Source of the DNA: an uncultured Lachnospiraceae bacterium
GTDB lineage: Bacteria; Bacillota; Clostridia; Lachnospirales; Lachnospiraceae
Direction of reading: 5' to 3'
Length of the DNA: 64,000 bases
Assembly: GCA_947174505.1 (NCBI GenBank)
Contig: CAMWJF010000002.1
Coordinates: 62,001-126,000, forward strand
The position numbers and the translations under genes are program-made. The notes beneath the pieces were generated by a model, which saw only the letters and a list, made by a program, of their open reading frames with translations, did not search any database and was not told the DNA's origin. Every line of letters begins with the position of its first letter. The first letter of the stretch is position 1. Below, in pieces: positions 35,003 to 43,652 of this stretch.

Positions 35003-36730
35003 CTACTTCAACTCATTCGCCGTCACATAAAAGCTGTGGTAAATCCCTCCCTGCGCAAGCAGACTCTCATGGGTTCCCTCCTCCACAATGCCCTCCTCTG
35101 TCAGCACAAGAATGCGGTCAGAGCTGCGGATACTGGAAAGCCTGTGGGCAATGGTAATCGTCGTCCTTCCCTTCGCCAGCGCTTCCAGCGACTTCGCCAC
35201 CTGAAATTCACTCTCATTGTCCAGCGCGGAAGTGGCCTCATCCATAATGAGAATGGGCGGATTCTTCAAAAACACCCGGGCAATGCTGATGCGCTGCTTC
35301 TGCCCGCCGGAAAGCTTCACGCCCCGCTCCCCCACGTATGTATCATAGCCGTCTTTGAGGCCGACGATAAATTCATGCGCCCCGGCACGCTTCGCCGCCT
35401 CCACCACTTCTTCCCTGTCGGCATTTTCCTTCCCATAGGCAATATTTTCATAGACTGTACCTGAAAAAAGATAAACGTCCTGCTGCACCATGCCGATATT
35501 CTGCCGCAGGCTTTTAATCGTATACCCGTGGATATTTTTCCCGTCTAACAGGATCTCTCCCTGGTCGATATCATAAAACCGTGGAATCAGATTGCAAAGC
35601 GTCGTCTTCCCGCCGCCGGAAGGCCCTACAATGGCAATCTTCTCGCCCTGACGGATCTCCAGATTCAAGCCCCGGAACACCACATTGTGATCGTCAGGAT
35701 ATTCGAAGCTGACGTTGCGGAATGAAATGTTTCCTTTCGGGTTCACGCAGGCCACCGCGCCCGGTTCGTCAAAAATCTCAATGTCGCTGTCCATGATCTG
35801 CACGAAACGCTCTATCCCCGTCATGCCCCGCTGGAACTGCTCCGCAAACTCAATGATCCTGCGGATGGTGGCAATCAGCGTCGTCACATACATGACATAG
35901 GCCACCAGATCCCCCGGCTCAATTTTCCCCTTCACCATAAAAATGCCGCCCGCTACCAGAAGCACCAGATACATCAGGCCGTCAAAAGCCCTTGTGGTCG
36001 TCTGAAACGCCGCCATAAACTTGTACGTTTCCTTTTTGATGCGGTAAAAGTTTTGATTGTCCTGCTCAAATTTTTCCTTTTCCTTCTCCTCATTGGTGAA
36101 AGCCTTCACCACCTTCTGCCCCAAAAGACTGTCCTCGATGCGGGCATTCAGCTCACCGATTTGCACCCTCTGTTTGCGGAACGCCTCTCTCATACGAAGG
36201 TTGATCAGAATACAGGTCACCGCCATCACCGGCACCACCGCAAAAATAATCAGCGTAAGCCCCAGACTGATTCTTCCCAGGATAATAAAAGAGATTACCG
36301 CCTTAATTCCCGCGATAAAAAATTCCTCCGGACAATGGTGGGAAAACTCCGTCACGTCAAAAAGGTCGTTGGTGATGCGTCCCATAATCTGTCCGACCTT
36401 GGTATTATTATAATAAGTGTCCGATAATTTCTGCAAATGCGCATATGCATCCCGACGCATATCTGTCTCAATCCGCGTGCCCATCACATGCCCCGTGTAA
36501 GCCATATAGAAATTCGCTATGGTATCGACAATGCGCAGGATCAGGTACAGCAAACCCAGCCGGACGACAACGGATACCGTCAACGATGCCAGGTCGTTCA
36601 TCCCCGCGTTGGTGATAAAGCGAATGATCATCGGCAGCACCAGCTCACAGATTGTCGTGAGCCCGGCACAAAGCAGATCGATCACCACAACCTTCCAGTA
36701 TTTTTTATAATAGGGCAGAAACCTTTTCAT
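35003..36730 (-). CDS. ABC exporter, fused permease-ATPase
   Basis: Protein of 575 aa with six N-terminal transmembrane helices (about residues 12-300) and a nucleotide-binding domain: Walker A GPSGGGKTT, signature LSGGQKQRISIARVF, Walker B ILIMDEATSALD, H-loop TIAHRLSS. This is a half-size lipid/drug exporter of the MsbA/BmrA type that works as a dimer. The longest frame begins 26 codons earlier, but ATG at 36730 has GGGGAAC before it and overlaps the stop of the phospholipase-family gene (TGATG). Confidence 0.94.
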   Translation of the reverse strand: MKRFLPYYKKYWKVVVIDLLCAGLTTICELVLPMIIRFITNAGMNDLASLTVSVVVRLGLLYLILRIVDTIANFYMAYTGHVMGTRIETDMRRDAYAHLQKLSDTYYNNTKVGQIMGRITNDLFDVTEFSHHCPEEFFIAGIKAVISFIILGRISLGLTLIIFAVVPVMAVTCILINLRMREAFRKQRVQIGELNARIEDSLLGQKVVKAFTNEEKEKEKFEQDNQNFYRIKKETYKFMAAFQTTTRAFDGLMYLVLLVAGGIFMVKGKIEPGDLVAYVMYVTTLIATIRRIIEFAEQFQRGMTGIERFVQIMDSDIEIFDEPGAVACVNPKGNISFRNVSFEYPDDHNVVFRGLNLEIRQGEKIAIVGPSGGGKTTLCNLIPRFYDIDQGEILLDGKNIHGYTIKSLRQNIGMVQQDVYLFSGTVYENIAYGKENADREEVVEAAKRAGAHEFIVGLKDGYDTYVGERGVKLSGGQKQRISIARVFLKNPPILIMDEATSALDNESEFQVAKSLEALAKGRTTITIAHRLSSIRSSDRILVLTEEGIVEEGTHESLLAQGGIYHSFYVTANELK

Positions 36731-37395
36731 CAGTTCCCCGGATTTATATGTTCCTGTATTCTCTCCACGCATCTCTCCACAAACTCCTCCATAACCGCTT
36801 TCGTACAAAACTGGTACCCGCTCACATCAACCGCCGCCTTCCCGGTAAACTGTTCCTTCAAAAGCGACTGTTTCTGCCGTTCAAGGTCTTCCTTCAGGAT
36901 ACACCCCTCTACTCCGTAAGCATTCCCCTGCTCCAAAAGCCGCCAGATTTCCTGCGACTCCTTTCCATTCTGGTACAACCACTGATCAAAGCCATGGGCT
37001 TCCACCGCATATTGCCTGTGAACCTCATCAACCGCCTCGCCCAGCATTACTCTTTCCCGAAAAGGCGTCCAAATACGCCTGTCGTTCTCCCAGTCCGTAA
37101 GAAGGTGTGTGCAGTATCCCGCCATAAAATCCCAGTTCTCAGCATTCCTGTTCTCTTTCCAGAATCTGCGAATCGTCTCCAGCCAGCCTTCGCTGTCCAG
37201 CGTCACACCCCAGCGTGGGCCGAATTTCCACAGATGGCTTTTCTCTTTCAGCGAAACATCATAACCGTTGTGAAAATGCACCGCATCCGGCGCGACAGCG
37301 CCGAGCAGAAAATCCCCCGGCTGTCCTATGCACATATCACCGCACTTTGTAAGCAAATTATATGCAATTTTTAAATGCACCATTGGATAGGACAT
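36730..37395 (-). CDS. zinc-dependent phospholipase C family protein
   Basis: Protein of 221 aa. His/Asp motifs of the Zn_dep_PLPC family (PF00882) are visible: MVHLKIAYNLL, FLLGAVAPDAVHFHNGY, SHLWKFG, and AGYCTHLLTDWENDRRIW. No signal peptide, so it is probably cytoplasmic and its true substrate is uncertain. ATG at 37395 is preceded by GGGGAG. It is co-transcribed with the ABC exporter, whose start overlaps its stop. Confidence 0.8.
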   Translation of the reverse strand: MSYPMVHLKIAYNLLTKCGDMCIGQPGDFLLGAVAPDAVHFHNGYDVSLKEKSHLWKFGPRWGVTLDSEGWLETIRRFWKENRNAENWDFMAGYCTHLLTDWENDRRIWTPFRERVMLGEAVDEVHRQYAVEAHGFDQWLYQNGKESQEIWRLLEQGNAYGVEGCILKEDLERQKQSLLKEQFTGKAAVDVSGYQFCTKAVMEEFVERCVERIQEHINPGN

Positions 37396-37548
37396 ATCTC
37401 TTTTCTCCCCTTGAAAAATGCACCGCCATTTTATCCCTTTTTTTGCGCTGATGTACCACTGACGCCGCATGATATTTATCCTGACCATTATATACTTATC
37501 TCGAACCCGTTGTCAAAAATGAAATCCTCATCTGATGCATTACCTTGC

Positions 37549-37577
37549 TTGATTCCGGCTTTGTGTAAGTATATAAT
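37549..37577 (+). promoter_or_regulatory. promoter of the DUF3239-type gene
   Basis: TTGATT (37549-37554), a 17-base spacer and perfect TATAAT (37572-37577), about 100 bases before the start codon. Confidence 0.6.
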
Positions 37578-37679
37578 AATAGAAAACTGTCAGAATGGGG
37601 GCGGGATCGCAGAGCAGAATCTGATATTCTGCCCGCGTTCCTCAGCATAGAATGCTTCGGAATGGAGGAAAGGTTAAAA

Positions 37680-38390
37680 ATGGTAGATTATTCACAGTTT
37701 GAGGCAAGTACGAAATCAGGCATCCATGCGGATGTGAGCCGGATACGGCAGAAGGATGAAATCATAAGGGCTGTGGTCAAAAAGCGGCGAAGCTCTGCTG
37801 TAATCTGCGTATGTTTCATATGTTTAGCCGGAATTTCCTTATTGAAAAGCTGGATTCCCGCAGTTGTCTTTCTCCTTCTTGCGCTGTTTTTCCTGTGGAG
37901 GGCTGTCGGGAAGTTTTCTGATGAATACTTAAGGGAATTGTACGAGGAGGGACTTTTGGTTCCTGGAATGATCGTGAAAACAGAACCGCTTACCATTATG
38001 GCAATCGCAAATATGGTTGCACAGGATGGCGCGCCAACCGTAAACGGCTGCTACTGTCTGGAGGTAAAAGCGCTTGACGGGGCAAAAAAAGAATTGTTTG
38101 AAAAAATCCCCTGCTCCTGCTTTTTCTGCTACGAAGGAGGCGATTACCATTCTTCCTTCCAGCCCCATCCGCTCTACTGGGGAACTACTGACCTACAGGC
38201 GATTGAGGAAGCACTAAGACAGGTGGAGGCGGATAACACGGAAAACTCCAGGGACGAATGGGAGGTTCTCAAAGAGATTGCGCAGAAGTTCCCGGATCTT
38301 GGAAACGGAAACATGATTTTGCTGGACGAAAATTATGTACCGTTCGGGAGGAAGAACTATATGGACAGCAACTACCAGCAGCTTGGTTAA
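37680..38390 (+). CDS. DUF3239-like membrane protein
   Basis: Protein of 236 aa with a basic N-terminus, two closely spaced membrane helices (about residues 40-78), then a cytosolic domain with the motif LYEEGLLVPGMIVKTEP and a Cys-containing segment (NGCYCLEV, PCSCFFCYEGGDY) seen in the family. Function unknown. ATG at 37680 is preferred because GGAGGAAAGG precedes it; the longer frame starts at 37662. It is a single-gene unit with its own promoter and terminator. Confidence 0.6.
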   Translation: MVDYSQFEASTKSGIHADVSRIRQKDEIIRAVVKKRRSSAVICVCFICLAGISLLKSWIPAVVFLLLALFFLWRAVGKFSDEYLRELYEEGLLVPGMIVKTEPLTIMAIANMVAQDGAPTVNGCYCLEVKALDGAKKELFEKIPCSCFFCYEGGDYHSSFQPHPLYWGTTDLQAIEEALRQVEADNTENSRDEWEVLKEIAQKFPDLGNGNMILLDENYVPFGRKNYMDSNYQQLG

Positions 38391-38415
38391 GAAATTCGGA
38401 ATTTCCTATAGGAAT

Positions 38416-38458
38416 AGAAGAAACAGCATCCCCGCCAAGGTCAGATGCTGTTTCTTCT
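38416..38458. terminator. bidirectional terminator
   Basis: Fifteen-bp stem AGAAGAAACAGCATC / GATGCTGTTTCTTCT with a 13-base loop. T-rich sequence follows on the plus strand. It lies between the convergent DUF3239-like and M56 genes. Confidence 0.85.
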
Positions 38459-38470
38459 AACTTTCTTTTC

Positions 38471-40825
38471 CTATTTGTTTCTCGTGTTATACTCTATAAT
38501 CCGATAAAAATCCTCCTCCGTAACATAACCCTCTATCTCCCGAAGCTGGGCATCCGTCAGCACATTTCTCAAATCAATATAGTAGCAGATACATGTCACC
38601 GCCTCGTCCTGCTTCTGTACAAAGGGCAGAACATGCTGCAGCAGTCCTTCAAAGGAAAGCTGGTCCCTGTCCATCGCCGTCACAATATCTGTCAGGCTTT
38701 TTGTAGATACCTGATAACAGATCTGATCCAGAACCTTATCGCTAAAGCCGTCCGCCTCTCCCCTGCGAAGCGCCTCCGCCAGATATTGGGCGGACTTCTT
38801 CGAATCGGAATAAATAAAAATATCCTCCCATTCCGACTCCGACACCCCGCCGCGCTCCAAAAGGCAGCGGAAGCACTCACTCACCGTTGCATCCTTCATG
38901 AGGGGAGCCATCTTACACAGGACGCTGCTATTAAATTCCCTGATTTTTCCGGCCTGCAGCTCCTCCAACAGATACCGCGACGTCGCCTCCTCATCCGAAT
39001 AAGTCCACAGATCCTCCCAGTTTTCCTCTGATAAGACAATCTCCTCCTGCCAGGCCAGTCGATATAGTCTGCTTACCTCCTCCGCCGACAGATAAGGGAT
39101 GGCCTTTTCCAGTTCGGATATATCCAGGGGCCTGTTCCCGTCCAGCACCTGATAGGCATACTCCATATCCTCGTTTGTGTAAACACCGTCAAAGTCTCCT
39201 TTTATCATCCCTCCATATGCTATGCTGAGATCCTCCAGCCGCGCCTTCTGTCCCACCATCTTAATCACGTTTCTGCCTTGGGGCAGCGTGATTTTCACGG
39301 TATTCTCTTCCCCGCTCTCATTGATCGTCTGCACGGTCTGGTCCGGCCTGACACAGACCACCTTAAAACGGCCGCCGTAAAGACTGAACGCGGAAGATAG
39401 TTCCAGCGTCGTCTCCTTATTTGCATACAAAATCCACAATGTGTCGGAGCCGTTAAAGGCAAACTTCCGCGCATTCACGCTCCTGTCTCCTCCGGAATAT
39501 ACCCATGCCCGCCACCAGTCGCTCTCACTGTCATTTGCAATCAGGGCGTCGTCGTCATACATCCGATAAGCCCTTCCGATGCTATTTACCCAGATCGGCT
39601 GATCCAAATCGAAGGAATCTTCTATCGTTCCTCCAGAGAAGCGCGCCTCTAAATCCCCCCAATAATACTTGGAAAAAATTTCACCGTAATCGAAACGGAC
39701 CTGCGCCGCACCGCAGACGACAGCCACCGCCAGAAGCATGACCAGTACCGCCGCCGAACAGAATCCGACTGCCACGCCCCTCTTATGGTACTTCGCAATT
39801 CCCCGCAGTCTCTCCTTCAGCGTGCTTTCTTCCTCCAGCAAAGTCATGGTGGGCACATTTCTGTGCATCCCCAAATCTTTCCCCCGAAACGCTCCCCCGG
39901 AACAATTCTTCTGCGCCACATCCAGCAGCACATTCCCGTAAGCCCTGCGCCCCTCCTCTGAAAGAAGCTTTAACACCGTCTCATCACAGGCAAGCTCACA
40001 GTCTGAATTGAATTTACGCTGAAACACATAAATAAGCGGGTTAAACCAATGTATGCAGACCGCCGCCTGAAACAGCCATTTATACCAGATATCTCTTCTC
40101 TTATAGTGGACCAGCTCATGGTGCAGAATCAGGCAGATATCATTCTCTCTCCCGGTCATCTCCGAAAGAAGCTCTGACGGCAGATAAATGCACGGCTTCC
40201 GTAAACCGATCAGCATCGGACTGTTAACATCTGCGCTCTCATAAAGAACCACACGCCGTCTGATCCCAAGTCTCCTCTGAATCTCTGTAAGTGTATTGTG
40301 TACCCGCCCGTCGGCGACAGGCGCGCATGTTCCACGAACGCCCTTGACAAAACGCCGGTAAGTATGAAACCTTTGCGCGGCTGTAAAGAGTACGCCAAAA
40401 ATCCACAGAATGCCTGCAATGTACAAAAGGCTTGGTCCTGCAGCCGGTGCCATCTCCGTCCCGGCACCCGGCGCCGTACGCTGCAGTGCCGGAGCCGATC
40501 CTGCCGCGCCCTCTGCGCCGCTCTGCCCATTTTGTGTGATTTCTGACGCCGTCTCCACATCCCGGCTCCCTGCCGCCGTTTCTACTGTATCACCCGTATC
40601 AGCCAGCCCGCTCCCCACTGCCGCCAGCCTCACCGATAAAGATTCCATCAGATTTACATCCGCATGTACCGGCACAAGAAGCCTTACAAGCACTACCATC
40701 CAGAGATAATAGGTCCAGCGCCTCGCAAAATACCTTTCTGTAACCGGCCGAACCAGCAATATCAAAAGTCCGGTCAGACTTCCCGACACTGACAGCGAAA
40801 AAACCACGCGAAATATCTCTTCCAT
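38471..40825 (-). CDS. BlaR1-like M56 membrane metallopeptidase with long C-terminal sensor region
   Basis: Protein of 784 aa with N-terminal helices (about residues 5-60), a helix at ~135, zinc motif HELVH in LILHHELVHYKRRDIW with Glu in CELACDETVL, and another helix near 355. A ~420-residue extracytoplasmic C-terminal region lacks the penicillin-binding domain of true BlaR1, so the signal is not necessarily a beta-lactam. It should cleave or trigger loss of the BlaI repressor encoded 35 bases upstream. GGAGAGGG precedes the ATG. Confidence 0.88.
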   Translation of the reverse strand: MEEIFRVVFSLSVSGSLTGLLILLVRPVTERYFARRWTYYLWMVVLVRLLVPVHADVNLMESLSVRLAAVGSGLADTGDTVETAAGSRDVETASEITQNGQSGAEGAAGSAPALQRTAPGAGTEMAPAAGPSLLYIAGILWIFGVLFTAAQRFHTYRRFVKGVRGTCAPVADGRVHNTLTEIQRRLGIRRRVVLYESADVNSPMLIGLRKPCIYLPSELLSEMTGRENDICLILHHELVHYKRRDIWYKWLFQAAVCIHWFNPLIYVFQRKFNSDCELACDETVLKLLSEEGRRAYGNVLLDVAQKNCSGGAFRGKDLGMHRNVPTMTLLEEESTLKERLRGIAKYHKRGVAVGFCSAAVLVMLLAVAVVCGAAQVRFDYGEIFSKYYWGDLEARFSGGTIEDSFDLDQPIWVNSIGRAYRMYDDDALIANDSESDWWRAWVYSGGDRSVNARKFAFNGSDTLWILYANKETTLELSSAFSLYGGRFKVVCVRPDQTVQTINESGEENTVKITLPQGRNVIKMVGQKARLEDLSIAYGGMIKGDFDGVYTNEDMEYAYQVLDGNRPLDISELEKAIPYLSAEEVSRLYRLAWQEEIVLSEENWEDLWTYSDEEATSRYLLEELQAGKIREFNSSVLCKMAPLMKDATVSECFRCLLERGGVSESEWEDIFIYSDSKKSAQYLAEALRRGEADGFSDKVLDQICYQVSTKSLTDIVTAMDRDQLSFEGLLQHVLPFVQKQDEAVTCICYYIDLRNVLTDAQLREIEGYVTEEDFYRIIEYNTRNK

Positions 40826-40860
40826 AAATTCCCTCTCCTCTCTGCCACATAGCCGTCCTT

Positions 40861-41232
40861 CTACTGAAAGCTGTCCCGAAAATACGCGCGCAGCTCCTCG
40901 ATATCCTCCCTGCTCAAATCCTCCTGTTCAATGAGAGCTGCCGCCAGATTTTTCGCATTTCCCTTGAAAAACTTATTCACGAAGCTCTTCGTCTCCTCTT
41001 TCACATAATCGCTGCGTGCTACAAGGGGCGCATAATAATAGACCTCCCGCTTCTCCTGGGCGATCACGCCTTTGTCAAGCAGCCTGCGGATCAGCGTCAG
41101 CACCGTGGTGCGCTCCCAGTCCCTTTTTTCATTCAGGCATATACGGATTTCATTGGCATTGAGCGCCTCCCCTGCTTCCCAGAGCACCTCCAGAATTTCC
41201 AGCTCCGCATCGGATATTTTCGTATCCTTCAT
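40861..41232 (-). CDS. BlaI/MecI/CopY-family repressor
   Basis: Protein of 123 aa. Winged-helix DNA-binding domain: ISDAELEILEVLWEAGEALNA, WERTTVLTLIRRLLDKG and VYYYAPLV are all family hallmarks; the C-terminal helices mediate dimerisation. It represses its own operon with the M56 protein until the latter is activated. GAGGAGG precedes the ATG. Two dyad operators and a promoter lie upstream. Confidence 0.94.
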   Translation of the reverse strand: MKDTKISDAELEILEVLWEAGEALNANEIRICLNEKRDWERTTVLTLIRRLLDKGVIAQEKREVYYYAPLVARSDYVKEETKSFVNKFFKGNAKNLAAALIEQEDLSREDIEELRAYFRDSFQ

Positions 41233-41279
41233 GTCTTCCTCCTCATGTTATACAGTCCATTCCTCTGTCATTTCAAATT

Positions 41280-41295
41280 GTTTACGTGTGTAAAC
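41280..41295. promoter_or_regulatory. BlaI-type operator, downstream copy
   Basis: Perfect dyad GTTTAC-GTGT-GTAAAC located between the -10 element and the blaI start codon. Its centre is 31 bases (about three helical turns) from the second operator. Confidence 0.7.
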
Positions 41296-41309
41296 ACCTC
41301 TTGCATCAT

Positions 41310-41338
41310 AGTCTACACCCGTAAACATTCCTTGTCAA
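41310..41338 (-). promoter_or_regulatory. promoter of the blaI-M56 operon with embedded operator
   Basis: On the minus strand TTGACA (41333-41338), a 17-base spacer and TAGACT (41310-41315). The imperfect dyad GTCTACACCCGTAAAC (41311-41326) overlaps the spacer and -10, so bound BlaI would block RNA polymerase. Confidence 0.75.
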
Positions 41339-41466
41339 TACAAATATCTATTGCGCGGAACCTTAAAACAGATTGCGAATCTCATTTATTAAAAATATAA
41401 TAGGATTACACTTGGAAAACAATTGTAAACATATGAAAAGTGAAAACTTCTACAGGAGGCAGTACA

Positions 41467-41979
41467 ATGACCATAAACGAAAAGATGAAACTTGTAATTG
41501 ACTTGGCGGAACACGCATTGGAAAAGAACGAACTTCCGATAGCGTGCATGATATTTCTTGGCGATGCCATTATCGCCCAAAGCCATACATCGGAAAGCGA
41601 GGACAAAAGATTGCTTGTTCATGCAGAGCTAAAAGCCCTGATGAAACTGGATCAGAAAAGGTACAGTTATCATGAGAAAATGCAAATGGAATTATATACA
41701 AATTTAGAACCCTGCATGATGTGTCTGGGCGCATCCATATCCTCGTTTGTCGGCAAAATATATTATTCTCTTGACGCGCCCTCAGACGGCGCCGCTAAGT
41801 GGGCCGAAAAAACATGGAAGGAAAATCACACAGAGTCTTCCTTTCATCTTCCGGCCATGGTATCCGGGATTTTAGAAGCAGAAAGCAACGCACTATTTGA
41901 AAGATATATCGATATTCATAAAGAAGGTCCACTGGTAGATTGGGTAAAAACCATAACACTTCCACACGGTGCACACTAA
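41467..41979 (+). CDS. nucleoside/nucleobase deaminase (CDA family)
   Basis: Protein of 170 aa with the zinc-binding deaminase motifs HAE (in LLVHAELKALMKL, catalytic Glu) and PCMMC (in NLEPCMMCLGA). It is closer to the TadA/guanine deaminase branch than to cytidine deaminases, but the C-terminal ~50 residues are divergent and the substrate cannot be told. ATG at 41467 follows AGGAGG. It is a single-gene unit. Confidence 0.8.
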   Translation: MTINEKMKLVIDLAEHALEKNELPIACMIFLGDAIIAQSHTSESEDKRLLVHAELKALMKLDQKRYSYHEKMQMELYTNLEPCMMCLGASISSFVGKIYYSLDAPSDGAAKWAEKTWKENHTESSFHLPAMVSGILEAESNALFERYIDIHKEGPLVDWVKTITLPHGAH

Positions 41980-42070
41980 ATTTTATTCCCTTTTCGAAAT
42001 TGTGAACCAGCTAAGAGTACATTAAAATTACGCTGATCAGTCAGAATTTAAAGAGAGAGAGGCACACGGC

Positions 42071-42622
42071 ATGATATTTGCAGATGAGATATATATGTTA
42101 AACGGAAAAAAGATTCTACTGCGTAGTGCAAGAGCAGATGAGTCACAAATGCTGATTGACTATTTAAAAACAGTTACAAGAGAAACAAGATTTTTGATGT
42201 CTGAACCAGATGAAATTCATTATACGAAAGAAGATGAAGAGCAATTTATTAATGAACATAATCAATCTGAGGATTCTCTTATGATATTAGCGTTTGTTGA
42301 TGGAGAATATGCAGGAAATTGTTCCTTTGAAAGTAAGTCTGGAAGCAGGCGGACAAAACATCGTGCAGGAATGGGAATTGCCCTGTTTCAGAAGTATACA
42401 GGATTCGGATTGGGAAAACTTATGTTAAAAAGGTTATTAACAGTAATAAAGAATATTGGTTTTGAGCAGGCTGAATTAACAGTAGTAGGTAATAATGAGA
42501 AAGCATATCACCTGTATAAAAGTTTAGGATTTAAGGAATGCGGCATAATCCCAAATGCAAACAAATATGATGATGGAACATATGCCGATGATATTTTTAT
42601 GGTGTTGAAGTTTTACTGCTAG
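42071..42622 (+). CDS. GNAT-family N-acetyltransferase
   Basis: Protein of 183 aa with the acetyl-CoA-binding core: strand IALFQKYTGFGLGKLML (motif A, Q/RxxGxG/A type) and AELTVVGNNEKAYHLYKSLGFKECG (motif B). Short N-terminal part typical of RimJ/RimI-like enzymes. Substrate unknown. The base composition is AT-rich compared with neighbours, suggesting recent acquisition. The ribosome site is weak (GAGAGG). Confidence 0.88.
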   Translation: MIFADEIYMLNGKKILLRSARADESQMLIDYLKTVTRETRFLMSEPDEIHYTKEDEEQFINEHNQSEDSLMILAFVDGEYAGNCSFESKSGSRRTKHRAGMGIALFQKYTGFGLGKLMLKRLLTVIKNIGFEQAELTVVGNNEKAYHLYKSLGFKECGIIPNANKYDDGTYADDIFMVLKFYC

Positions 42623-42723
42623 GCTGGAACGAATTTGCGCAAGCAGGAACAGGATTTTTCGTCCACAATTATATACAATCACCTTACACAGGGAAATGAA
42701 AGAAAGGAAAGGCAGAGGCTGAC

Positions 42724-43611
42724 ATGTCAATACAGCTTATTCAACAGGCAATATGCTATATGGAAGATCATATTTACGAAAACATTAATTATTCCGACGT
42801 TGCCAAAAGCATACATATGTCAAACTATAACTTTCACCGGACGTTCAGTTTTATTGCCGGAATGACGGCCAATGAATACATCCGGAACCGTCGGCTGACG
42901 CTGGCGGCGCAGGAGCTCCAGACGACGGATCTGTCGGTCATTGACGCCGCATATAAATATGGCTACGAATCACCGGAAAGCTTTTCCAAAGCCTTTTCGC
43001 GCTTTCACGGTTCCACACCGAAGCAGGCAAAGAAACCGGGCGCGAAGCTCCATTTATTCAATCCCCTTGTGATAAAAATCATAACGGAAGGTGGTAGTAT
43101 TATGGATTACAGAATGGAACACAAGGAACCGCAGCAGTTTGTCACAATGGTGAGGGCTTTTTCCAACGAGATCATCAATGACGACAGCGACCACAGCATT
43201 CCCGATTTCTGGACAGAATGCGACAAAAAGGATTTGTTTGAACCCATGAAGCGGCTTCGGCCGGAAGGAAAAAGAGACCTTTATGGCTTATGCAGCCCTA
43301 CTAAGGCAAACCAGACCCATTTCGATTACGGCATCGGCGTTATCATTGATGATGATACCGATTCCGCCGGGCTGGACGCGCTGTTAAAAAAGGGCTACAC
43401 CATATGGAAAACCGAGCCTGCCGACTACGCCGTATTCAGGTGCATTGGCTCCGACGGCGACTGCATCGGGGAGACGTGGAGTAAATTTTACAAGGAATTT
43501 TCCCCGCAGACCGGCTACACACAGACAGACGCTACAGACTTTGAAATCTACTTTGAAAAAGGCGAAGATGGCCTGTTCTGCGAGTTATGGGTACCTGTCA
43601 CCAAGGGTTAA
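42724..43611 (+). CDS. AraC-family regulator with GyrI-like ligand-binding domain
   Basis: Protein of 295 aa. An N-terminal AraC HTH domain (residues 1-105; SDVAKSIHMSNYNFHRTFS and YGYESPESFSKAFSRFHG) is joined to a C-terminal GyrI/SbmC-like effector domain (about residues 125-295). This is the architecture of Rob-like and multidrug-sensing regulators. No target gene is obvious from the spacing; neighbours are a GNAT gene and the convergent M18 peptidase. Confidence 0.9.
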   Translation: MSIQLIQQAICYMEDHIYENINYSDVAKSIHMSNYNFHRTFSFIAGMTANEYIRNRRLTLAAQELQTTDLSVIDAAYKYGYESPESFSKAFSRFHGSTPKQAKKPGAKLHLFNPLVIKIITEGGSIMDYRMEHKEPQQFVTMVRAFSNEIINDDSDHSIPDFWTECDKKDLFEPMKRLRPEGKRDLYGLCSPTKANQTHFDYGIGVIIDDDTDSAGLDALLKKGYTIWKTEPADYAVFRCIGSDGDCIGETWSKFYKEFSPQTGYTQTDATDFEIYFEKGEDGLFCELWVPVTKG

Positions 43612-43652
43612 TTCCCTTCGCACTACATTCGGAAAGCGCAAATGGGCAGCCA

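Noticed and set aside
33009-36808. A coordinated defence island including YhcG, NERD-HRDC and the ABC exporter
   Set aside because: The genes are in separate transcription units with ordinary metabolism or transport genes among them; only yhcG shows signs of insertion.
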